Origin: Metallibacterium scheffleri
GTDB lineage: Bacteria > Pseudomonadota > Gammaproteobacteria > Xanthomonadales > Rhodanobacteraceae
Direction: 5' to 3'
DNA: 64,000 bases
NCBI RefSeq assembly: GCF_002077135.1
Contig: NZ_LDOS01000002.1
Coordinates: 1,116,001 to 1,180,000 of the forward strand
The notes under the pieces are model-generated. The model was not told the origin of the DNA, did not search any database, and was given only the letters and a program-made list of their open reading frames with translations. Position 1 is the first letter of the stretch. Each line of letters begins with the position of its first letter. The position numbers and the translations under genes are program-made. Shown here piece after piece: positions 58,782-64,000 of the stretch.

Positions 58782-59705
58782 TCAGCCCTTGTCTTGACCC
58801 CAATGGAATCCGCGGCTGACCCTGAAGCGACCGTCCAGCACCTCGGCCATGGCCAATGCGCGCCCGCCTGGATCCAGTAACAGGCACGGACCGGGCGCGG
58901 CCGTGCGTGGTGCAATCAGCGCGCGGCCCTGGCTGATCATCAGGCTCTCGGCTGCGCTCAGCATCCAGCGCGGCCACTGCGGCATGACCTCTTCGATCGG
59001 CCGCAGCTGCGCGCGCAAGATCTCGCGCCCATCATGTCGAAGTATCTGTTCCAGCGTGTCCAGCTCGATCATCGGCTGCTCCTGGAAGGGCGCCACCCAG
59101 AGCCGACGCAGCGCGGCAAGATGCCCGCCGCAACCCAGACGCTCGCCCAGATCGCGTGCCAGTGCGCGCACATAGAAGCCAGCGCCACATTCCACTTCCA
59201 GCATCAGACGATCCTCGTGGCGCTGCAGTAAACGCAGCGCGTGCACTTCGACCTGACGCTGGGGCGCCTGTACCGCCTCGCCACGGCGCGCGCGCCGGTA
59301 AAGGGGCTGGCCCTGCTGTTTCAGCGCTGAATAAATCGGCGGTACCTGGCTGATGCGGCCGACGAATTGCTGCAGCAGGGCGGTAATCGAAGCATCATCG
59401 AGATCGGGCAGCGGGCGCTCGCAAATCACTTCACTTTCGGCATCATCGGTGCGGGTGACCTGCCCGAGTCGACATACCGCGTGATAGACCTTGCGCTCTC
59501 CCAGCAATACTCCAGCCAGTTTGGTGGCCTCGCCAAAACATAACGGCAGCATGCCCGTAGCGAGCGGATCCAGCGCGCCCGTGTGGCCGCCTTTGGCTGC
59601 GCCCAGCATGCGCCGCACGCGCTGCAATGCGTGGCTGGAACTCAAGCCCAATGGCTTGTCCAGCAGCAGCACGCCGTGCACGGGCTCAAAGTCGGAGGCA
59701 GGCAT
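58782..59705 (-). CDS. truB: tRNA pseudouridine synthase B
   Basis: Makes pseudouridine-55 in the T-arm of all tRNAs. The 307-residue protein has the catalytic Asp46 in GGHTGALDPLATGMLPL, then RKVYHAVCRLGQVTRTDDAE, QVPPIYSALKQQGQPLYRRARRG and the CGAGFYVRALARDLGERLG block. A C-terminal PUA-like region follows (ISQGRALIAPR). The gene lies between rbfA and rpsO. The 200-base gap before rpsO may contain the rpsO promoter, as in other bacteria; none was clear by eye. Confidence 0.96.
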   Translation of the reverse strand: MPASDFEPVHGVLLLDKPLGLSSSHALQRVRRMLGAAKGGHTGALDPLATGMLPLCFGEATKLAGVLLGERKVYHAVCRLGQVTRTDDAESEVICERPLPDLDDASITALLQQFVGRISQVPPIYSALKQQGQPLYRRARRGEAVQAPQRQVEVHALRLLQRHEDRLMLEVECGAGFYVRALARDLGERLGCGGHLAALRRLWVAPFQEQPMIELDTLEQILRHDGREILRAQLRPIEEVMPQWPRWMLSAAESLMISQGRALIAPRTAAPGPCLLLDPGGRALAMAEVLDGRFRVSRGFHWGQDKG

Positions 59706-59747
59706 GATGGTGATCGAAATGGTGCGGCAGGCACACGGCGCAGCGAC

Positions 59748-60098
59748 TCACCGTAGCGATTTATCCGCACGCAGCAACGCATCGATGCGCTCGCCACGAT
59801 CCACGGATTCGTCGTAACGAAAACGCAACGCCGGCACGCGGCGCAGGCGCATGCTGCGCGATAGCTGCATGCGCAGCTCGCCAGCCATGGCATTGAGCGC
59901 CTTGACCGCCGTGGTTGACTGCTCCGGCAGCAACGAGATCACCCAGACCGTCGCCATGTCCAGATCGCGCGTGACCTCGACATCGGACACACTGACCGAA
60001 GGCAACGCATGATCGCGCACCGCGGCATGCACCAGCGTGCCCAATTCGCGGCGAAGCTCGGCGGAAACGCGATCGGTGCGGGTGAATGATGGCGGCAT
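59748..60098 (-). CDS. rbfA: Ribosome-binding factor A
   Basis: A 30S maturation factor with a KH-type fold needed for 16S rRNA 5'-end processing and cold adaptation. The 116-residue protein starts MPPSFTRTDRVSAELRRELG and includes SVSDVEVTRDLDMATVWVISLL and MRLRRVPALRFRYDESVDRGERI (given in part), the standard RbfA blocks. The frame is open far upstream to 60314, but that region is not conserved and lies in the gap after infB. It sits between infB and truB. Confidence 0.93.
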   Translation of the reverse strand: MPPSFTRTDRVSAELRRELGTLVHAAVRDHALPSVSVSDVEVTRDLDMATVWVISLLPEQSTTAVKALNAMAGELRMQLSRSMRLRRVPALRFRYDESVDRGERIDALLRADKSLR

Positions 60099-60223
60099 GA
60101 TGGCTCGGTTCGGGATGCGGCATGAATCTGGGCGCATGCAGCACTGCGGGCGCAAGCCCGCGAGACACCGCACCGCACTTGGCGACGGCGCAAACCGCAC
60201 TGTAGCCAGTCTACGCCCGCCTG

Positions 60224-62860
60224 CTACAGGGTACGCTTGACCTCGATGCGTTCGAAGCACTCGATTTGGTCGCCTGCGCGCACATCGTTGTATTGCTTGA
60301 CCGCGATGCCGCACTCCATGCCGCTGCGCACTTCCTCGACGGCCTCCTTGAAGCGACGCAGCGATTCCAGCTCGCCTTGGAACACCACGGTGTTGTCGCG
60401 CAGCACGCGGATCGGCTTGTTGCGACGCACGCTGCCCTCGATGACCATGCAGCCGGCCACGGCGCCGAACTTCGAGCTGCGAAACACATCACGCACCTGC
60501 GCTACGCCGATGATCTCCTCGCGCACCTCGTTGCCAAGCAGGCCGGACGCGGCCTGGGTGACCTGGTCGATGACGTCGTAGATGATCGAGAAATAACGCA
60601 GGTCAAGGCCATTGGCTTCGACGACCTTGCGCGCACTGGCGTCGGCGCGCACGTTGAAACCGATCAGCAGCGCCTTGGACGCAGCGGCCAACGTGGCGTC
60701 GGACTCGGTGATGCCGCCCACGCCGGATGCAATCACGTTGACCTTGACCTGATCGTTGCCGATCTTGCCCAGCGCGTCACGCAGCGCCTCGACCGAGCCC
60801 TGCACATCGGTCTTGACGACGATATTCAGCGTCTGCTGCTGGCCCTCGTTCTGGCCCATCTGCGCCATCAAGTCCTCGAGGCGATTGCCGGAACGGACCA
60901 GGCGCGTCTCACGGCGCTTCTGCTCGCGTTGCTGGGCAACGTCCTTGGCCAGGCGTTCATCGGCCACGACCGCCAGATCATCGCCCGCCTCGGGCACGCC
61001 CGAGAGACCCAGCATCTGTACCGGAATCGACGGACCGGCGCTGGCAACCTGCAGGCCGGCCTCATCGAACAGCGCGCGCACACGACCATATTGCGTGCCG
61101 CACACCACGTAGTCACCGCGCGTCAACAGGCCCGACTGCACCAGCACCGTGGCCACGGGACCGCGGCCCTTGTCCAGGCTCGACTCAACCACCACGCCGC
61201 TGGCGCGGCCATCGGCCACAGCACGCAATTCCATCACCTCGGCCTGTACCGAGATCGCATCCAGCAGCGCATCCACGCCTTCACCCGTCTTGGCCGACAC
61301 CGGCACGAATTGCGTGTCACCGCCCCATTCCTCGGGCACGACTTCGTGCTGCACCAGACCCTGTTTGACGTTGTCGGGGTTGGCATCCGGCTTGTCCATC
61401 TTGTTCACGGCGATGATCAGCGGCACCTTGGCGGCGCGCGCATGCTGCACGGCTTCGACCGTCTGCGGCATCACCCCGTCATCCGCAGCCACCACCAGCA
61501 CCACGATGTCGGTCAGCCTGGCGCCGCGCGCGCGCATCGCGGTGAAGGCCGCGTGGCCGGGCGTGTCGAGAAAGGTGACCACGCCCTTGCCGGTCTCGAC
61601 GTGATACGCGCCGATGTGCTGGGTGATGCCACCCGCCTCACCCGCTGCGACCTTGGTGCGGCGAATATAGTCCAGCAGCGACGTCTTGCCGTGATCGACA
61701 TGGCCCATGATGGTGACCACGGGTGGACGCGGCACGCGCTCGCCGACGGCCTCGGCCTGTGCCACCAGTTTGGTCTCGGCGTCGTTCTCGGTGGCACGCA
61801 CCGCCTGGTGTCCGAGTTCTTCGACCACCAGCACCGCGGTGTCGTGATCGATGCCCTGATTGATGGTCGCCATGACGCCCATCTTGAACAGCGCCTTGAC
61901 CACATCGGCGCCTTTGACCGCCAGCTTCTGCGCCAGGTCGGCGACGACGATGCTGTCGCCGATGGCGACTTCGCGCACCACCGGCGCGGTGGGCTTGGAA
62001 AACGCATGCTGGCCCGCAACGGCGCGGCCCGCCTCGGGCTTGCTTTTGCCGGGTTTGCGGCGTCCAGCGCGACGTGCGCGCTCGGCTTCAGTCAAATGCA
62101 GTTCGCCGCCGCCAGTGAAGCGCCCGGCATCACCATCGCCACTCGCCGGCGCGCGATGCGAGCCACGATCGGGAATGCGATGGCGGTGCGGAGCTTCCGG
62201 AGCACGCGCGGGCTTGTCAGTTTTGGCACGCTCGCGGGGCGGATGCGCGCGCGCTTCGCCTGTCGCCGCAGTCGTTTCAGCGGGGGGCGATTCAGCCTTG
62301 CCTTCGCTGGCGCGCACGGCATCCTGAGCTGCTTGCTGTGCCTGCATCTGCGCAACGATCTCGGCCTGCTTGCGGGCCTCCTCTTCGGCGTGCTGACGCT
62401 CCACTTCTTCGGCACGACGGCGATCGGACTCGACCAACTGCGCTTGCTGCTGGTCGCGCTCCTGCTGCGATTCACGCAGTTTGCGAATCGCGTCCTCGCG
62501 CTCACTATCGACCGCGGACTCGTCGGCAATGACGCTGCGCTTGACATAAGTGCGCTTGGCGCGCACCTCGACGGCGACCGTCTTGGAGGTTGCCGCGCGT
62601 CCGGAGCCGCTGGAAACCTTGATCTCGCTGACCTTGCGCCGGCTCAGCGTGACGTGGGTGGGCGCAGTGATGGTCTCGCTGGCGTCTTCAGCCTTGCCGT
62701 GCGCGCGGCGCAGGAAGCCCAGCAACTTCATTTTTTCGGTGCTGCTGACGGCCTGGTCAGGGCCTTTGAAATGCATGCCCGCCTCGGCGAGCTGGGCCAA
62801 TAGCTTGTCAGCCGGAATGTCCAGCATCGTGGCAAGGTGTTTGATGGTGACTTCAGCCAT
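60224..62860 (-). CDS. infB: Translation initiation factor IF-2
   Basis: The GTPase that brings initiator fMet-tRNA to the ribosome. The 878-residue protein has an N-terminal IF2-N domain ([21 protein letters not shown]), a long charged and Ala/Glu/Arg-rich linker (residues 110-290), the GTPase domain with G1 GHVDHGKT, G3 DTPGH and G4 NKMD, and two beta-barrel domains at the C-terminus ending [14 protein letters not shown]. The GTPase belongs to the translation-factor class. It is located between nusA and rbfA. Confidence 0.97.
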   Translation of the reverse strand: MAEVTIKHLATMLDIPADKLLAQLAEAGMHFKGPDQAVSSTEKMKLLGFLRRAHGKAEDASETITAPTHVTLSRRKVSEIKVSSGSGRAATSKTVAVEVRAKRTYVKRSVIADESAVDSEREDAIRKLRESQQERDQQQAQLVESDRRRAEEVERQHAEEEARKQAEIVAQMQAQQAAQDAVRASEGKAESPPAETTAATGEARAHPPRERAKTDKPARAPEAPHRHRIPDRGSHRAPASGDGDAGRFTGGGELHLTEAERARRAGRRKPGKSKPEAGRAVAGQHAFSKPTAPVVREVAIGDSIVVADLAQKLAVKGADVVKALFKMGVMATINQGIDHDTAVLVVEELGHQAVRATENDAETKLVAQAEAVGERVPRPPVVTIMGHVDHGKTSLLDYIRRTKVAAGEAGGITQHIGAYHVETGKGVVTFLDTPGHAAFTAMRARGARLTDIVVLVVAADDGVMPQTVEAVQHARAAKVPLIIAVNKMDKPDANPDNVKQGLVQHEVVPEEWGGDTQFVPVSAKTGEGVDALLDAISVQAEVMELRAVADGRASGVVVESSLDKGRGPVATVLVQSGLLTRGDYVVCGTQYGRVRALFDEAGLQVASAGPSIPVQMLGLSGVPEAGDDLAVVADERLAKDVAQQREQKRRETRLVRSGNRLEDLMAQMGQNEGQQQTLNIVVKTDVQGSVEALRDALGKIGNDQVKVNVIASGVGGITESDATLAAASKALLIGFNVRADASARKVVEANGLDLRYFSIIYDVIDQVTQAASGLLGNEVREEIIGVAQVRDVFRSSKFGAVAGCMVIEGSVRRNKPIRVLRDNTVVFQGELESLRRFKEAVEEVRSGMECGIAVKQYNDVRAGDQIECFERIEVKRTL

Positions 62861-62929
62861 GTCGATCTACTCCGCAGGTTTCGAGCCGCGCGACGAGGCG
62901 CGGGAGCGTGCGCTGAACATGTCCGGGCC

Positions 62930-64000
62930 TCAGCCGCCCTGCTCCATTTTCTCGATCATCGGCGCACGTGCGGCCATGATCAGCGCCGCCGCGCGCGACT
63001 CGTCCATGCCTTCGATATCCATCAGATCGATCACGGCGAGATCGCCGAGATCTTCCAGCGTATTGATGCCGCGCTCGCCGAGCACCGCAAGCAACTCGGA
63101 GTCCATGCCGTCCAGGGCATCCAGGCTTTCGGCACCGGAGTCGCCGCCGCTTTCCTCAGCGACCAGTGCCTCGGTCAGCAACGCATCGCGGGCACGCGCA
63201 CGCAACTCCTCGACGATATCTTCATCGAAGCCTTCCACAGCCAGCAACTCGGCGGTCGGCACGTACGCAATTTCCTCGACCGTTGAAAAGCCCTCCTGCA
63301 CCAGGATCTGCGCGATTTCAGTGTCCACCTCGAGCTTGTCCATGAACAGAGCGAGCGCGGCTTTTTGCTCATCCTCGCTCTTGGCCTGCACCTGCGCCTG
63401 GGTCATCACGTTGAGCTGCCAGCCGGTAAGCTTGCTGGCGAGCTTGACGTTCTGACCGCCGCGACCGATGGCCTTGGACAACTCGCCTTCGGGTACGGCG
63501 ATATCCATCGAGTGCTTGTCTTCATCGACGATGATTGACTCGACCTGCGCCGGCGCCATGGCGTTGATCACGAATTGCGCGGGGTTGTCGTTCCACAGCA
63601 CGATGTCGACACGCTCACCGTTGAGCTCGTTGGCGACCGCCTGAACGCGCGAACCGCGCATGCCGATGCAGGCGCCAATGGGATCGGTTCGATGGTCGTG
63701 GGCCAACACCGCAATCTTGGCGCGATCGCCAGGATCGCGCGCGCAGGCCTTGATCTCGACCAGGCCCTGGCCCACCTCGGGCACTTCCAGCTTGAACAGC
63801 GCGATCATGAATTCGGGTGCGGTGCGCGAGATGAACAATTGCGGCCCGCGCACCTCGGCGCGAATCTCCTGCAGATAGCCGCGCAAACGATCGCCGACGC
63901 GCACAGTTTCGCGCGGAATGGCGCGTTCGCGTGGGATAAAGGCCTCGACATTGCCGCCCAGGTCCAGATAAATGCTGCCGCGCTCGACGCGCTTGACCAC
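62930..64000 (-). CDS. nusA: Transcription termination/antitermination protein NusA, N-terminus beyond the window
   Basis: An RNA polymerase-binding elongation factor. The visible 357 residues begin inside the S1 domain (VKRVERGSIYLDLGG), continue with two KH domains (DPIGACIGMRGSRVQAV and ELSKAIGRGGQNVKLASKL) and end with two helix-hairpin-helix acidic repeats typical of gammaproteobacterial NusA (EEIAYVPTAELLAVEGFDE, EDLGDLAVIDLMDIEGMDE). About 140 N-terminal residues that contact RNA polymerase are missing off the right edge. It heads the operon that runs leftward to pnp. Confidence 0.96.
   Translation of the reverse strand: MVKRVERGSIYLDLGGNVEAFIPRERAIPRETVRVGDRLRGYLQEIRAEVRGPQLFISRTAPEFMIALFKLEVPEVGQGLVEIKACARDPGDRAKIAVLAHDHRTDPIGACIGMRGSRVQAVANELNGERVDIVLWNDNPAQFVINAMAPAQVESIIVDEDKHSMDIAVPEGELSKAIGRGGQNVKLASKLTGWQLNVMTQAQVQAKSEDEQKAALALFMDKLEVDTEIAQILVQEGFSTVEEIAYVPTAELLAVEGFDEDIVEELRARARDALLTEALVAEESGGDSGAESLDALDGMDSELLAVLGERGINTLEDLGDLAVIDLMDIEGMDESRAAALIMAARAPMIEKMEQGG

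Noticed and set aside
60266-62803. Very long open frame (about 845 codons) opposite infB
   Set aside because: Antisense to an unmistakable IF-2; composition is typical of shadow frames in high-GC DNA.

Overview
This 64-kb window is high-GC DNA from a gammaproteobacterium. It is most likely a member of the Xanthomonadales/Lysobacterales, possibly a Rhodanobacteraceae-like sulfur oxidiser. The lineage call rests on conserved gene orders (tig-clpP-clpX-lon-hupB-tRNA-Val-ppiD, nusA-infB-rbfA-truB-rpsO-pnp, gloB-mltD), on the short NAD kinase, and on a GyrA with Gln at position 83, as known in Stenotrophomonas. The species is inference. Acidophilic relatives such as Metallibacterium are the kind of host I would test first, because of the sulfur cluster.

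Layout. 1-8.3 kb (minus strand): a secreted protein cut by the window edge, glutaryl-CoA dehydrogenase, a 5'-nucleotidase, NAD kinase and the giant NAD-glutamate dehydrogenase. 8.8-11.8 kb (plus): glyoxalase II, lytic transglycosylase MltD and enoyl-ACP reductase FabI, closed by a bidirectional terminator. 11.9-21.3 kb (minus): the proteostasis block ppiD, tRNA-Val, hupB, lon, clpX, clpP, tig, then five tRNA genes (Leu, Lys, His, Arg, Pro). 21.8-28.2 kb: a CPA2 antiporter, fumC, purB, the ribosomal oxygenase RoxA and a GNAT protein. 28.3-34.0 kb: sucA-sucB-lpd. A 59-bp hairpin-bearing tandem repeat follows. 34.3-38.4 kb: a YhdH-type reductase, a DUF3617-like protein, a PilH-like regulator, cbpA and hsp20 with a good sigma-32 promoter, and a peroxiredoxin.

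The most interesting region is 38.4-49.7 kb. It holds a complete, same-strand sulfur-oxidising heterodisulfide-reductase-like (sHdr) cluster: dsrE, shdrC1, shdrB1, shdrA, shdrH, shdrC2, shdrB2, an undescribed six-cysteine protein, dsrE2, tusA, a lipoate-protein ligase of the sLpl(AB) type and a FadL-like outer-membrane channel. A glutamine-amidotransferase-like protein lacking its catalytic Cys precedes it. In the known system TusA and DsrE proteins carry sulfane sulfur to the sHdr complex, which oxidises it in the cytoplasm with the lipoate-binding protein LbpA. The ligase that would lipoylate LbpA is here, but lbpA itself is not in the window.

49.8-64 kb (minus): gyrA, a GtrA-like membrane protein, mtnA, a class III PHA synthase (phaC, phaE) and the operon pnp-rpsO-truB-rbfA-infB-nusA, with nusA cut by the right edge. 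No insertion sequence, prophage, CRISPR array or rRNA gene was seen.
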